A DNA stretch of 64,000 nt from Brachymonas denitrificans. GTDB taxonomy: Bacteria > Pseudomonadota > Gammaproteobacteria > Burkholderiales > Burkholderiaceae_C. The DNA lies in NCBI RefSeq assembly GCF_907163135.1, contig NZ_CAJQUA010000001.1, positions 15,001 to 79,000 on the forward strand. Direction: 5' to 3'. The position numbers were made by a program, and so were the translations under genes. Each line of letters opens with the position of its first letter. Position 1 is the first letter of the stretch. A model generated the notes under the pieces. That model did not search any database, had not been told where the DNA came from, and saw only the letters and a program-made list of their open reading frames with translations. Shown piece by piece: positions 8,680 to 18,188 of this stretch.

Positions 8680-10530
8680 ATGCGGGGAATGGCGCGAGGA
8701 GGGTATGAGGAGGGGGCTTCGGTGCGGCCTGTGAAGCGCAATGACTGGAATACCCTCAAGCGCCTGATCCCCTATCTGTGGGAGTACCGCTGGCGGGTGC
8801 TGCTGGCCTTGCTGCTGATGGTCGGGGCTAAGCTGGCGAATATCGGTGTGCCGCTGTTGTTGAAGCAGTTGGTGGACGCGATGAATGTGAAGCCGGGGAG
8901 CGCACAGGCCCTGCTGGTGGTGCCGGTGGGCCTGTTGCTGGCCTATGGCTTGTTGCGGCTGGCGACTTCGGTGTTTACGGAGTTGCGCGAGCTGGTGTTT
9001 TCCAAGGCGACCGAGGGGGCGGCGCGCAGCATCGCCTTGCGCGTATTCCGGCATCTGCATAGCCTGAGCCTGCGCTTTCATCTGGAGCGGCAGACCGGGG
9101 GCATGACGCGGGATATCGAGCGCGGAACGCGCGCCGTGCATTCGCTGGTGTCGTTTTCGCTGTACAGCATTCTGCCTACGCTGATCGAGGTCAGCCTGGT
9201 GCTGGGGATTCTGGCGGTGAAATTCGATGCCGGGTTCGCCGTGATTACGGGCGTGGCGCTGGTGGCGTATATCGCCTTTACCGTGACTGTGACGGAGTGG
9301 CGTACGGAATTGCGGCGCGAGATGAACCGGCTGGATTCCGTTGCGCACAGCCGGGCGGTGGATGCCTTGCTCAACTACGAAACCGTCAAGTATTTCAACA
9401 ACGAGGGTTACGAAGCGCGGCGCTACGACGCCCGCCTGCAGGAGTATCGCAAGGCGGCGATCAAGAGCCAGAGCACATTGAGCTTGCTCAACAGCGGACA
9501 GCAGCTGATCATTGCCACCGCGCTGGTGGCGATGCTGTGGCGAGCCACGCAGGGGGTGGCCGACGGGCGGCTGACGATTGGCGACCTGGTGATGATCAAT
9601 GCCTTCATGATCCAGCTGTATATTCCGCTGAATTTCCTGGGGGTGCTGTATCGCGAGATCAAGCAGAGCCTGACGGATCTGGACAAGATGTTCACGCTGG
9701 TGGATATGCCAAGGGAAATCGAGGATCGAGCGGATGCGGCGCGGCTACGAATCGATCACGGCCTGCCGGCAATTCGTTTCGAGGATGTATCGTTTGCCTA
9801 TGATCCGGCGCGCCCGATCCTGCATCGGGTGAGCTTTGAGGTACCGCCAGGCAAGACGGTGGCGGTGGTGGGGCCGTCGGGGGCAGGAAAGTCGACGCTG
9901 GCGCGCTTGTTGTATCGCTTCTATGACGTGCAGCAGGGCAGGATCAGTATCGATGGGCAGGATATCCGGGATGTGACCCAGGACAGCTTGCGACGCGCCA
10001 TCGGCATCGTGCCGCAGGACACGGTGCTGTTCAACGACACGGTGGCGTACAACATCGGCTACGGCGATACGGATGCCGATCAGGAAGCTATCGTGCGGGC
10101 GGCCAAGGCTGCCCGGATCCACGATTTCATCGAGCGCACGCCCAAGGGCTATGCCACGATGGTGGGGGAACGCGGGCTGAAGCTTTCCGGAGGGGAGAAG
10201 CAGCGGGTGGCGATTGCGCGGGCGTTGCTGAAGAATCCGCCCATCATGGTGCTGGATGAGGCGACTTCGGCACTGGATTCCGCCACGGAGCGCGCGATCC
10301 AGGCCGAGCTGCGGCAGGTGGCCGACAACAAGACGACGCTGGTGATTGCCCACCGGCTCTCCACGGTGGTGGATGCGCACGAGATTCTGGTGCTGGATCA
10401 TGGGCGGATGGTGGAGCGTGGCACGCATGCACAGCTGCTGGCCCGGCAGGGGCAGTATGCGGAGATGTGGGCGCTGCAGCAAAGCAGGGACTTTGCGGAT
10501 TCTTTTTCAGCAAGTGGCTCTTCACAATAG
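8680..10530 (+). CDS. ATM1-type ABC exporter, fused membrane and ATPase domains
   Basis: A 616-residue half-transporter. A six-helix exporter domain covers about residues 30-320 and has ATM1/HMT1 hallmarks (FHLERQTGGMTRDIERGTRA, NYETVKYFNNE). The ATPase domain has Walker A GPSGAGKS at about residue 398, signature LSGGEKQ near 502, Walker B IMVLDEATSALD, and H-loop IAHRLSTV. The family exports glutathione-linked sulfur species or metal conjugates from cytosol to periplasm as a homodimer. AGGGAG at 8666-8671 supports the ATG at 8680; in-frame starts further upstream lack a good site. It is monocistronic. The exact substrate is unknown. Confidence 0.9.
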   Translation: MRGMARGGYEEGASVRPVKRNDWNTLKRLIPYLWEYRWRVLLALLLMVGAKLANIGVPLLLKQLVDAMNVKPGSAQALLVVPVGLLLAYGLLRLATSVFTELRELVFSKATEGAARSIALRVFRHLHSLSLRFHLERQTGGMTRDIERGTRAVHSLVSFSLYSILPTLIEVSLVLGILAVKFDAGFAVITGVALVAYIAFTVTVTEWRTELRREMNRLDSVAHSRAVDALLNYETVKYFNNEGYEARRYDARLQEYRKAAIKSQSTLSLLNSGQQLIIATALVAMLWRATQGVADGRLTIGDLVMINAFMIQLYIPLNFLGVLYREIKQSLTDLDKMFTLVDMPREIEDRADAARLRIDHGLPAIRFEDVSFAYDPARPILHRVSFEVPPGKTVAVVGPSGAGKSTLARLLYRFYDVQQGRISIDGQDIRDVTQDSLRRAIGIVPQDTVLFNDTVAYNIGYGDTDADQEAIVRAAKAARIHDFIERTPKGYATMVGERGLKLSGGEKQRVAIARALLKNPPIMVLDEATSALDSATERAIQAELRQVADNKTTLVIAHRLSTVVDAHEILVLDHGRMVERGTHAQLLARQGQYAEMWALQQSRDFADSFSASGSSQ

Positions 10531-10724
10531 AAACGGCATGACTTGCTGTTAAGGTGTTGGCGTGTGCGCCCGAAGGCCGGACTGGGGCTGATGGCGCGCC
10601 GGAACGTGATTTTCTTGCCGAGGAGTACGGCAATCCGCATGGAGTCAGGGTAAACCTGTACGTTCGTTCGGAAGGTTTGCGCTCTAATCGGTCCCTCTAA
10701 TTCTTTCCTGACAGGAGTATGACT

Positions 10725-11696
10725 ATGCGCACTCAATTGATGGCTGTCGCTGGCGCGGCAATGCTGGTTCTGGCTGGTTGCGGACAGAAGGATGCGGGCA
10801 CTTCCGCTCCGGCGTCGGCGGCTGCTGATGCGGGTTCTGCAGCGGCTGCGGCACCTGCTCGCGCGGTTGATACACTGGGCAAGATCAAGTCCAGCGGCGT
10901 GGTGAATCTGGGCGTGCGCGAGTCGTCCGGCCTGGGCTATACGCTGGGCAATGGCAAGTACGTGGGCTTCCACACCGAGATGGCCGAGCGCATCGTGGAT
11001 GACCTCAAGAAGGAGCTGGGCACCGAAGTCAAGATCAACTACCAGCCGATCACTTCGCAGAACCGCATTCCGCTGCTGCAGAACGGCACCATCGACTTCG
11101 AGTGCGGCTCCACCACCAATAACCTGGCGCGCCAGAAGGACGTGGATTTTGCCGTGACCACCTACGTGGAGGAGGTGCGCATCGCCACCAAGGCCAACTC
11201 CGGCATCAAGGGCATTGCCGACCTGAAGGGCAAGACGGTGGTGACGACGACCGGTACCACTTCCGTGCAGACGCTGCGCAAGAATGACCGTGCGCAGGGC
11301 CTGGACTTCAAGGAAGTGATGGGCAAGGATCATGCCGACAGTTTCCTGATGCTGGAGTCCGGCCGTGCAGATGCCTTCGTGATGGATGGCTCCATTCTGG
11401 CGGCCAATATCGCCAAGTCCAAGAGCCCGAAGGATTTCGTGCTGGTGGGTGACGCCCTGTCGGTGGAGCCGATCGCGTGCATGCTGCCCAAGGGTGACAC
11501 CAAGTTCAAGGAGGCCGTGGACAACAGCATCAAGCGCCAGATTGCCGATGGTTCGCTGGCCAAGCTGTATGACCGCTGGTTCCTGCAGCCGATTCCGCCG
11601 GCCAACGTGACGATCGGCCTGCCGCTGTCGCAGAGCACCAAGGATGCCTGGGCCAATCCGAACAACAAGCCGATGGAAGATTACGCCAAGAAGTAA
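10725..11696 (+). CDS. gltI: Glutamate/aspartate ABC transporter, substrate-binding protein
   Basis: A 323-residue periplasmic binding protein, probably lipid-anchored: the signal peptide ends in lipobox LAGC (Cys19), followed by an Ala/Ser-rich linker. The SBP_bac_3 domain starts near residue 45 and contains SSGLGYTLGNGKYVGF, TIDFECGSTTNN and VTTTGTTSVQTLRKN, all typical of GltI. It captures glutamate/aspartate for GltJKL. AGGAG at 10713-10717 fits the ATG at 10725 better than the one at 10719. It is first of four genes, separated from gltJ by 124 bp containing a hairpin. Confidence 0.94.
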   Translation: MRTQLMAVAGAAMLVLAGCGQKDAGTSAPASAAADAGSAAAAAPARAVDTLGKIKSSGVVNLGVRESSGLGYTLGNGKYVGFHTEMAERIVDDLKKELGTEVKINYQPITSQNRIPLLQNGTIDFECGSTTNNLARQKDVDFAVTTYVEEVRIATKANSGIKGIADLKGKTVVTTTGTTSVQTLRKNDRAQGLDFKEVMGKDHADSFLMLESGRADAFVMDGSILAANIAKSKSPKDFVLVGDALSVEPIACMLPKGDTKFKEAVDNSIKRQIADGSLAKLYDRWFLQPIPPANVTIGLPLSQSTKDAWANPNNKPMEDYAKK

Positions 11697-11733
11697 ACCT
11701 TCCGGCCGGGCCTGTACCTGAGGGCAGGAGCAG

Positions 11734-11755
11734 GCCTCCCGGGAGATCGGGAGGC
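11734..11755 (+). promoter_or_regulatory. Hairpin between gltI and gltJ
   Basis: Perfect 8-bp stem GCCTCCCG/CGGGAGGC with a 6-base loop and no T tract. Hairpins here commonly protect the binding-protein message or reduce read-through to the permease genes, giving excess binding protein. That role is inferred. Confidence 0.4.
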
Positions 11756-11820
11756 TGGCTTCTGCCCCCAATGTTTTCCGGGGATGGACATCAGAACAAG
11801 AACATGGACAAGGAGTGGCC

Positions 11821-12582
11821 ATGATTGGGAATCTGGATTGGGCGGTGTTCTGCAAGGACATCGTCACGGGCGACCCGATAGCGGGCTGTCTGGGGAGCGG
11901 GCGCGACATCAGCTATTTGAACTGGCTGTTTTCGGCCTGGGGGTGGACGGTCGGCGTTTCGGTGACGGCGCTGCTGGTGGCGCTGGTGATGGGGTCCATC
12001 ATCGGGGTGCTGCGCACCTTGCCGGATTCGCCCTGGCTGGTGCGCTTCGGCAACGCCTGGGTGGAGTGGTTCCGCAACATTCCGCTGCTGGTGCAGATTT
12101 TCCTGTGGTACCACGTGCTGCCGGCGCTGGTGCCGCTGGCCAAGAACCTGCCGCCGTTCATTCTGGTGGTGATGGCGCTGGGCCTGTTTACCTCGGCGCG
12201 GATTGCCGAGCAGGTGCGCTCGGGCATCCAGGCGCTGCCGAAGGGGCAGCGTTACGCCGGCATGGCGCTGGGGTTTACCACGCCGCAGTATTACCGCTAT
12301 GTGCTGCTGCCCATGGCCTATCGCATCATCATTCCGCCGCTCACGAGCGAGTCGATGAACATCTTCAAGAACTCGGCGGCGGCGTTTGCGGTGTCGATTC
12401 CGGAGCTGACGCAGTTTGCCCTGCAGGCGGGTGAGGAAACGGCGCGCCTGATTGAGGTCTATGTGGCGGTGACGATTCTGTACGTGATTTCTGCGCTGGC
12501 CATCAACCGCATCATGGCCACGATCGAGAAGAAGGTGCGCGTGCCCGGCTTTGTCGCTTCGGGTAGCGGGGGAGGGCACTGA
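11821..12582 (+). CDS. gltJ: Glutamate/aspartate ABC transporter permease GltJ
   Basis: A 253-residue inner-membrane permease of the HisM/GltJ family with about five membrane segments. The EAA loop (RIAEQVRSGIQALPKGQRYAG), which docks to the ATPase, lies near residues 125-145. The start is the ATG at 11821, five bases after AGGAG; a GTG at 11815 overlaps that site. The gene ends two bases before gltK, so the two permeases are probably co-translated and form the heterodimeric channel. Confidence 0.93.
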   Translation: MIGNLDWAVFCKDIVTGDPIAGCLGSGRDISYLNWLFSAWGWTVGVSVTALLVALVMGSIIGVLRTLPDSPWLVRFGNAWVEWFRNIPLLVQIFLWYHVLPALVPLAKNLPPFILVVMALGLFTSARIAEQVRSGIQALPKGQRYAGMALGFTTPQYYRYVLLPMAYRIIIPPLTSESMNIFKNSAAAFAVSIPELTQFALQAGEETARLIEVYVAVTILYVISALAINRIMATIEKKVRVPGFVASGSGGGH

Positions 12583-12584
12583 TC

Positions 12585-13250
12585 ATGAATCTGAGCTTCT
12601 CTTTCCTCGATGCCGAGTTTTTCGGCAACTATATTCTCAAGGGCTTGCAGTTCAGCATTCTGCTGACGGTGCTGGCGACCATTGGCGGCATTCTGTTCGG
12701 GACCGTGCTGGCGCTGATGCGCCTGTCGGGCAAGAAATGGCTGGATGCGCCGGCTGCGTTCTACGTGAACGGCATGCGCTCGATTCCGCTGGTGATGGTG
12801 ATCCTGTGGTTCTTTCTGCTGGTGCCGATGGTGATCGGCCGTTCGATCGGCGCCGAGTATTCGGCCATCATCACCTTCATTGCATTCGAGGCGGCCTATT
12901 TCAGCGAGATTGTGCGTGCCGGCATCCAGTCGATTCCGCGCGGGCAGGTGTTTGCCGGGCAGGCGCTGGGCATGAGCTACGCCCAGAACATGCGACTGGT
13001 GATTCTGCCGCAGGCCTTCCGCAACATGCTGCCGGTGTTCCTGACGCAGACCATCATCCTGTTCCAGGATACGTCGCTGGTGTACGCTATCGGCGCCTAC
13101 GATCTGCTCAAGGGTTTTGAAACCGCGGGCAAGAACTATGGCCGCACGACAGAAACCTATCTGATGGCGGCGGTGATGTATTTTGTGATCTGCATCAGTC
13201 TGTCGTGGGCGGTGAAGCGTCTGAACAAGAAGATTGCGATTATTCGCTGA
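12585..13250 (+). CDS. gltK: Glutamate/aspartate ABC transporter permease GltK
   Basis: A 221-residue second permease, with hydrophobic segments at about residues 20-45, 60-85, 88-110 and 185-210. The EAA loop is SEIVRAGIQSIPRGQVFAGQALG. The length matches E. coli GltK (about 224). It starts two bases after gltJ and is followed 18 bases later by gltL, in one operon. Confidence 0.93.
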   Translation: MNLSFSFLDAEFFGNYILKGLQFSILLTVLATIGGILFGTVLALMRLSGKKWLDAPAAFYVNGMRSIPLVMVILWFFLLVPMVIGRSIGAEYSAIITFIAFEAAYFSEIVRAGIQSIPRGQVFAGQALGMSYAQNMRLVILPQAFRNMLPVFLTQTIILFQDTSLVYAIGAYDLLKGFETAGKNYGRTTETYLMAAVMYFVICISLSWAVKRLNKKIAIIR

Positions 13251-13268
13251 AAGTGGAGATAGTCAAAA

Positions 13269-14018
13269 ATGTCCGAACACATGATTCAAATCAAGAACGT
13301 CTCCAAGTGGTATGGTCCGGTACAGGTGCTGCAGGACTGCAACGTGAATATCAACAAGGGCGATGTGGTGGTGGTGTGCGGCCCGTCCGGCTCGGGCAAA
13401 TCCACGCTGATCAAGACCGTCAATGGCCTGGAGCCGATCCAGAAGGGCGAGATCATCGTCAATGGCACGTCGCTGACCGACTCCAGGACCAATCTGCCCA
13501 AGTTGCGTAGCCAGGTGGGCATGGTGTTCCAGCACTTCGAGTTGTTTCCGCACCTGAGCGTGACCGAGAACCTGACGATTGCGCAGGTGAAGGTGCTGGG
13601 CCGCAGCGTGGATGAAGCGAAGACGCGCGGCCTGAAGATGCTGGATCGCGTGGGCCTGATGGCGCACAAGGACAAGTTTCCGGGGCAGCTGTCCGGTGGC
13701 CAGCAGCAGCGCGTGGCGATTGCGCGTGCGCTGAGCATGGACCCGGTGGTGATGCTGTTCGATGAGCCGACCTCCGCGCTGGATCCTGAAATGGTGGGCG
13801 AGGTGCTGGACGTGATGGTCAACCTGGCCAAGGAAGGCATGACCATGATGGTGGTGACGCACGAGATGGGCTTTGCGCGCAAGGTGGCCAACCGCGTGAT
13901 CTTCATCGATGTGGGCGGCAAGATCCTGGAGGATTGCAGCAAGGAAGAGTTCTTCGGCAATCCGGAAGCGCGTCAGCCGCGCACCAAGGATTTCCTGAAC
14001 AAGATCCTGCAGCACTGA
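13269..14018 (+). CDS. gltL: Glutamate/aspartate ABC transporter ATP-binding protein
   Basis: A 249-residue ATPase of the polar amino acid import class. Walker [10 protein letters not shown] is at residues 38-46, the Q-loop is in [14 protein letters not shown], the signature is [15 protein letters not shown], Walker B is [14 protein letters not shown], and the H-loop is VTHEMGFA. It drives import through GltJK. The frame is complete and last in gltIJKL; pyrC starts 44 bases later. Confidence 0.95.
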   Translation: MSEHMIQIKNVSKWYGPVQVLQDCNVNINKGDVVVVCGPSGSGKSTLIKTVNGLEPIQKGEIIVNGTSLTDSRTNLPKLRSQVGMVFQHFELFPHLSVTENLTIAQVKVLGRSVDEAKTRGLKMLDRVGLMAHKDKFPGQLSGGQQQRVAIARALSMDPVVMLFDEPTSALDPEMVGEVLDVMVNLAKEGMTMMVVTHEMGFARKVANRVIFIDVGGKILEDCSKEEFFGNPEARQPRTKDFLNKILQH

Positions 14019-14062
14019 GACAGAGGAGTGCGCGGGGGTGCAGTAGATGCGAAAATGGCAGG

Positions 14063-15109
14063 ATGAGCACTCCCACCACCCTGACCATTACCCGACCCGA
14101 TGACTGGCACCTGCATGTGCGCGATGGTGCCCCGCTAAGTACCGTGGTGCCGCATACTGCGGCTCAGTTCGGCCGCGCCATCATCATGCCCAACCTGAAG
14201 CCGCCGGTGACCACGGCGGAGCAGGCGCTGGAGTACAAGCAGCGCATCCAGGCCGCCGTGCCGGCCGGTGTGAGCTTCGAGCCGCTGATGACGCTGTACC
14301 TGACCGACAACACGCCGCCCGAGGAAGTGGCGCGCGCCAAGGCTGCGGGTGTGGTGGCTTTCAAGCTGTATCCGGCCGGTGCCACCACCAACAGCGATGC
14401 CGGCGTGACGGACATCCGCAAGACGTATGCCACGCTGGAGGCGATGCAGCGCGAAGGCATCCTGCTGCTGGTGCATGGCGAGGTGACGGATCCGGCCATC
14501 GACATCTTTGATCGCGAAGCGGTGTTCATCGAGCAGGTGATGCAGCCGCTGCGCCGTGATTTTCCGGAGTTGAAGGTGGTGTTCGAGCACATCACCACCA
14601 AGGATGCGGCGCAGTATGTGGTGCAGGCGGGGGCATTTACCGCCGCCACCATCACCGCGCACCACCTGCTGTACAACCGCAATGCGATCTTTACTGGCGG
14701 CATTCGTCCGCATTACTACTGCCTGCCGGTGCTCAAGCGCGAGGTGCATCGCCTGGCGTTGGTGGAGGCGGCGACGGGGGGTAGTGACCGTTTTTTCCTG
14801 GGGACCGACAGCGCGCCGCATGCCGCACACCTGAAGGAGCATGCCACGGGCTGCGCCGGCTGCTATACCGCGCATGCTGCGATGGAGCTGTATGCCGAGG
14901 CGTTCGAGGCAGCGGGTGCGCTGGACAGGCTGGAAGCGTTTGCCAGCTTCAACGGCCCTGCGTTCTACGGCCTGCCGCGCAACCAGGGCAGCATCACCCT
15001 GCGCAAGGAAAGCTGGACCACGCCAGAAAGCTACGCCTACGGCGAGGCGGAACTCAAGCCGCTGCGTGGAGGCGAGGAACTGGGCTGGCGGCTGGTGAAG
15101 GGCAGTTAA
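14063..15109 (+). CDS. pyrC: Dihydroorotase, class II
   Basis: A 348-residue enzyme catalysing reversible cyclisation of carbamoyl-aspartate to dihydroorotate in pyrimidine synthesis. Zinc ligands are visible: His16 and His18 in [10 protein letters not shown], the carboxylated Lys in [14 protein letters not shown] near residue 105, His in LLVHGEVT and VFEHITTK, and the catalytic Asp in FLGTDSAPH. The length matches the class II family (about 345). The ATG at 14063 follows a short AGG site. DUF3025 follows after 12 bases, so the two are probably cotranscribed. Confidence 0.96.
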   Translation: MSTPTTLTITRPDDWHLHVRDGAPLSTVVPHTAAQFGRAIIMPNLKPPVTTAEQALEYKQRIQAAVPAGVSFEPLMTLYLTDNTPPEEVARAKAAGVVAFKLYPAGATTNSDAGVTDIRKTYATLEAMQREGILLLVHGEVTDPAIDIFDREAVFIEQVMQPLRRDFPELKVVFEHITTKDAAQYVVQAGAFTAATITAHHLLYNRNAIFTGGIRPHYYCLPVLKREVHRLALVEAATGGSDRFFLGTDSAPHAAHLKEHATGCAGCYTAHAAMELYAEAFEAAGALDRLEAFASFNGPAFYGLPRNQGSITLRKESWTTPESYAYGEAELKPLRGGEELGWRLVKGS

Positions 15110-15121
15110 GAGCATTGCGCG

Positions 15122-15910
15122 ATGGTGTTGCCAACCCTCTTGCCGGACTGGGAAGCAGGCTGGCACCGCCCCCTGCTGCCGCTGGGCCGGCGGGTGATGC
15201 AGCATTGGCAGCAGACGGGTGACCTCAGTGCCGCGCTCAACGCCTGCAACGGGCCGGCGGGCGTGCGCTTCGTGCCGCAGGAGCGGTTGCCCGAGGGCGT
15301 GGCCTACGAGCAGTTCATCTACGACACGCGCCAGGTGCCGACGCGCAGCAACTGGCACGATTTCTTCAACGGCCTGATGTGGCTGCATTTTCCGCTTACC
15401 AAGCTGCGCCTCAATGCGCTGCAGGGAGAGGAACTGGCGCGACTGGGCGGTGTGGGCGCTACGCGCGGGCCGGTGCGCGACGCGCTGACCCTGTTCGACG
15501 AAAACGTGGCGCTGTTGCAGGCGCCGGATGCGCTGTGGGAAGCGCTGGCCTGGAAGCGCTGGGACGAGGTGTTCGGTTCCCTGCGCGCGCTCTGGGCCGA
15601 GAGCCGTCTGGTGCTGTTTGGGCATGCCGCGCTCGAGCAGCTGGTGCAGCCCTTCAAGGGCATTACGGCGCATGTCTACCGCGTGCCGTCCCAGGCGGGC
15701 TCTTGCGGGGACGGGCCGGACGGAGCCGTGCACTGGGATGCCTGGCTGGCCGGGGCGCTCACGGCAGACCATTTGCGCAGCAAGCCGTTTGTGCACCTGC
15801 CGGTGCTGGGGGTGCCGGGCTGGTGGGCGGCCAATGCCGAGCCGGATTTCTACCGGGACACCAGCGTGTTCCGTCCGCTGCGCCGTCTGCCCAGCGTGCT
15901 GCAGGCCTGA
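15122..15910 (+). CDS. DUF3025 family protein of unknown function
   Basis: A 262-residue soluble protein with the DUF3025 signature YDTRQVPTRSNWHDFFNGLM followed by WLHFPLTKLRLNALQ (about residues 66-105). The family is common in beta-proteobacteria and often lies beside pyrC or transport genes, but its function is unknown. There is no signal peptide or membrane helix. It sits 12 bases after pyrC and was probably co-expressed with it. Confidence 0.85.
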   Translation: MVLPTLLPDWEAGWHRPLLPLGRRVMQHWQQTGDLSAALNACNGPAGVRFVPQERLPEGVAYEQFIYDTRQVPTRSNWHDFFNGLMWLHFPLTKLRLNALQGEELARLGGVGATRGPVRDALTLFDENVALLQAPDALWEALAWKRWDEVFGSLRALWAESRLVLFGHAALEQLVQPFKGITAHVYRVPSQAGSCGDGPDGAVHWDAWLAGALTADHLRSKPFVHLPVLGVPGWWAANAEPDFYRDTSVFRPLRRLPSVLQA

Positions 15911-16053
15911 GCGCATCGGCGAATTTCTGCCTCGATTCGTGCGGGAATTGGCGCACCCATGCTTGAATTTGACCCGGCTGCCCCTACCATGCGCATTGTC
16001 TTTGTCAGGCGGATTGTCCGTCTGGCGGGGCGACTGACTTTCTGAAGGACGCC

Positions 16054-16920
16054 ATGAAACGCATTTTCCTGTTCCTGCTGACCAACGTGGCCGTGGTGGC
16101 GGTGCTGGGCATCGTGACCAATCTGCTGGGGGTGAATCACTACCTGACGGCCAACGGCATCAACTACACCAGCCTGCTGGTGTATGCCTTCGTGATCGGC
16201 TTCACCGGCGCCATCATCTCGCTGCTGATGAGCAAGACCATGGCCAAGACCAGCATGGGCCTGCACATGATCGACCAGCCGCGCAACGCGGACGAGGCCT
16301 GGATCGTGGAGACGGTGCGTAAGCTGGCGACCACGGCGAAGATCGGCATGCCGGAGGTGGGCATTTACGATGGCGAGCCGAATGCCTTTGCCACGGGTGC
16401 GTTCAAGAACTCGGCGCTGGTGGGCGTGTCCACCGGCCTGCTGCAGGGCATGACGCGCGACGAGGTCGAGGCGGTGCTGGCCCACGAAGTGGCGCACATT
16501 GCCAATGGCGACATGGTCACCATGACGCTGATCCAGGGCGTGATGAACACCTTCGTGGTGTTCCTGAGCCGCGTGATCGGTTCGCTGGTGGACGGTTTCC
16601 TGCGCCGTGGGGATGACAACTCCGGCCCGGGGATCGGCTACATGATCACCACCATGGTGCTGGATCTGGTACTGGGCTTCCTGGCCGCCATCATCGTGGC
16701 CTGGTTCAGCCGCCAGCGTGAATTCCGCGCCGATGCCGGCTCCGCCCAGCTGATGGGGCAGCGCCAGCCGATGATCAATGCATTGCATCGTCTGGGCGGC
16801 ATGCATCCGGGCGAACTGCCGAAGAGCATGCAGGCCTTCGGCATTACCGGTGGTTTGGGCAAGCTGTTCTCTACCCACCCGCCGCTGGAGGAGCGTATTG
16901 CGCGTCTGCAGCAGGGCTGA
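16054..16920 (+). CDS. htpX: Membrane zinc metalloprotease HtpX
   Basis: A 288-residue M48B protease of the inner membrane that degrades misfolded membrane proteins. Two N-terminal membrane helices (about residues 3-25 and 35-58) precede the catalytic domain. The zinc motif is HEVAH, His144 to His148, and the third ligand is probably Glu in [10 protein letters not shown]. Two further hydrophobic segments follow the motif. A strong terminator lies just downstream. Confidence 0.95.
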   Translation: MKRIFLFLLTNVAVVAVLGIVTNLLGVNHYLTANGINYTSLLVYAFVIGFTGAIISLLMSKTMAKTSMGLHMIDQPRNADEAWIVETVRKLATTAKIGMPEVGIYDGEPNAFATGAFKNSALVGVSTGLLQGMTRDEVEAVLAHEVAHIANGDMVTMTLIQGVMNTFVVFLSRVIGSLVDGFLRRGDDNSGPGIGYMITTMVLDLVLGFLAAIIVAWFSRQREFRADAGSAQLMGQRQPMINALHRLGGMHPGELPKSMQAFGITGGLGKLFSTHPPLEERIARLQQG

Positions 16921-16963
16921 TCGTGGAGGGCACCGCTTCTCCGGCGCCCGACAGGATCCAGGA

Positions 16964-17000
16964 AAAACCCGTCTGGTTCAATCCAGACGGGTTTTCTGTT
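16964..17000 (+). terminator. Terminator after htpX, possibly bidirectional
   Basis: Near-perfect hairpin AAAACCCGTCTGG/CCAGACGGGTTTT with a 6-base loop and TTTT on the right, AAAA on the left. It ends htpX, and on the other strand it could also stop leftward transcription coming from cysK, 103 bases away. Confidence 0.88.
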
Positions 17001-17102
17001 TGTACGCGAGTCTTCGGAGTGGGTACCGTGGCGTTGCTTGCCGGCCCGTGCATCGTGCACGAGCCGAGGCGGCATGCACCGCCAGCGCATCCTGAGTGAC
17101 CC

Positions 17103-18020
17103 TCAGGCCGGCAGGAACCCTTCGATTGACAGATAGCGCTCGCCGGTGTCGTAGTTGATGCCCAGCACGCGGGCGTTGTCGGGCAGTTCGGGCAGTTTCT
17201 GCGCAATGGCGGCCAGCGTGGCGCCGCTGCTGATGCCGACCAGCAGGCCTTCCTGCGTGGCGGAGCGGCGCGCGTAGTCCATGGCAGCGGGGCCTTCGAT
17301 CTGGATCACGCCGTCAAGCAGGCTGGTGTCCAGGTTCTTCGGGATGAAACCGGCGCCGATGCCCTGGATCGGATGCGGGCCGGGCTGGCCGCCGCTGATC
17401 ACGGGTGACAGCGTGGGTTCGACCGCATACACCTTGAGTTGGGGCCACTTGGCCTTGAGCACGCGCGCCACGCCGGTGATGTGGCCACCGGTACCCACGC
17501 CGGTGATCAGCACATCCAGGCCTTCGGGGAAGTCGGCGGCGATCTCCTCGGCCGTGGTGCGCGCATGCACTTCGGGATTGGCGGCATTGTCGAACTGCTG
17601 GGGAATCCAGGCACCGGGCGTCTGTGCAGCCAGTTCCTCGGCGCGGGCGATGGCGCCTTTCATGCCTTTTTCCTTGGGCGTCAGGTCGAAACTGGCGCCG
17701 TAGGCCAGCATCAGGCGGCGGCGCTCGACGCTCATGCTCTCGGGCATCACCAGGATCAGCTTGTAGCCTTTCACGGCCGCGACCATGGCAAGGCCGACAC
17801 CGGTGTTGCCGGAGGTGGGCTCGATGATGGTGGCGCCAGGCTTGAGTTGGCCGGATTGTTCGGCGGCCTCGATCATGGACAGGGCAATGCGGTCCTTGAT
17901 GCTGCCGCCGGGGTTGAAACGCTCGGCCTTGATCCACACCTCCTGATTGCCCGGGAACAGGCGGCTGTAGCGGATGTGCGGCGTGCGGCCGATGGTGTCG
18001 AGAACGGAACTGGCTTTCAT
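17103..18020 (-). CDS. cysK: Cysteine synthase A (O-acetylserine sulfhydrylase)
   Basis: A 305-residue PLP enzyme making cysteine from O-acetylserine and sulfide. PLP lysine is in NPGGSIKDR near residue 43, the substrate loop is PTSGNTGVG, the phosphate-binding loop is [10 protein letters not shown], and [18 protein letters not shown] marks the CysK branch rather than CysM. AGGA seven bases before the ATG at 18020 supports this start over upstream in-frame ones. It appears monocistronic and divergent from the DUF445 gene. Confidence 0.92.
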   Translation of the reverse strand: MKASSVLDTIGRTPHIRYSRLFPGNQEVWIKAERFNPGGSIKDRIALSMIEAAEQSGQLKPGATIIEPTSGNTGVGLAMVAAVKGYKLILVMPESMSVERRRLMLAYGASFDLTPKEKGMKGAIARAEELAAQTPGAWIPQQFDNAANPEVHARTTAEEIAADFPEGLDVLITGVGTGGHITGVARVLKAKWPQLKVYAVEPTLSPVISGGQPGPHPIQGIGAGFIPKNLDTSLLDGVIQIEGPAAMDYARRSATQEGLLVGISSGATLAAIAQKLPELPDNARVLGINYDTGERYLSIEGFLPA

Positions 18021-18188
18021 GTTGGGTCCTTTCTGGGGCAGTCCACCGCCAGGAGCCGGTGGAGTTGTTCTTGGGAATGCTGGCATTGTGCCGGTTCTTT
18101 TATTACTTTTCATTATGAAATTACGCGCCAATATCCATGCGCTTTTCGCCTTTTCCCTCTATTGCGCAGGGATATTCGCGCAGGCAGA

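Noticed and set aside
10719-10724. ATG at 10719 as the gltI start
   Set aside because: It is only one base from the Shine-Dalgarno sequence; the ATG at 10725 has normal spacing.
17103-18020. Assignment as cysteine synthase B (cysM)
   Set aside because: Loop sequences such as [18 protein letters not shown] match CysK rather than CysM.
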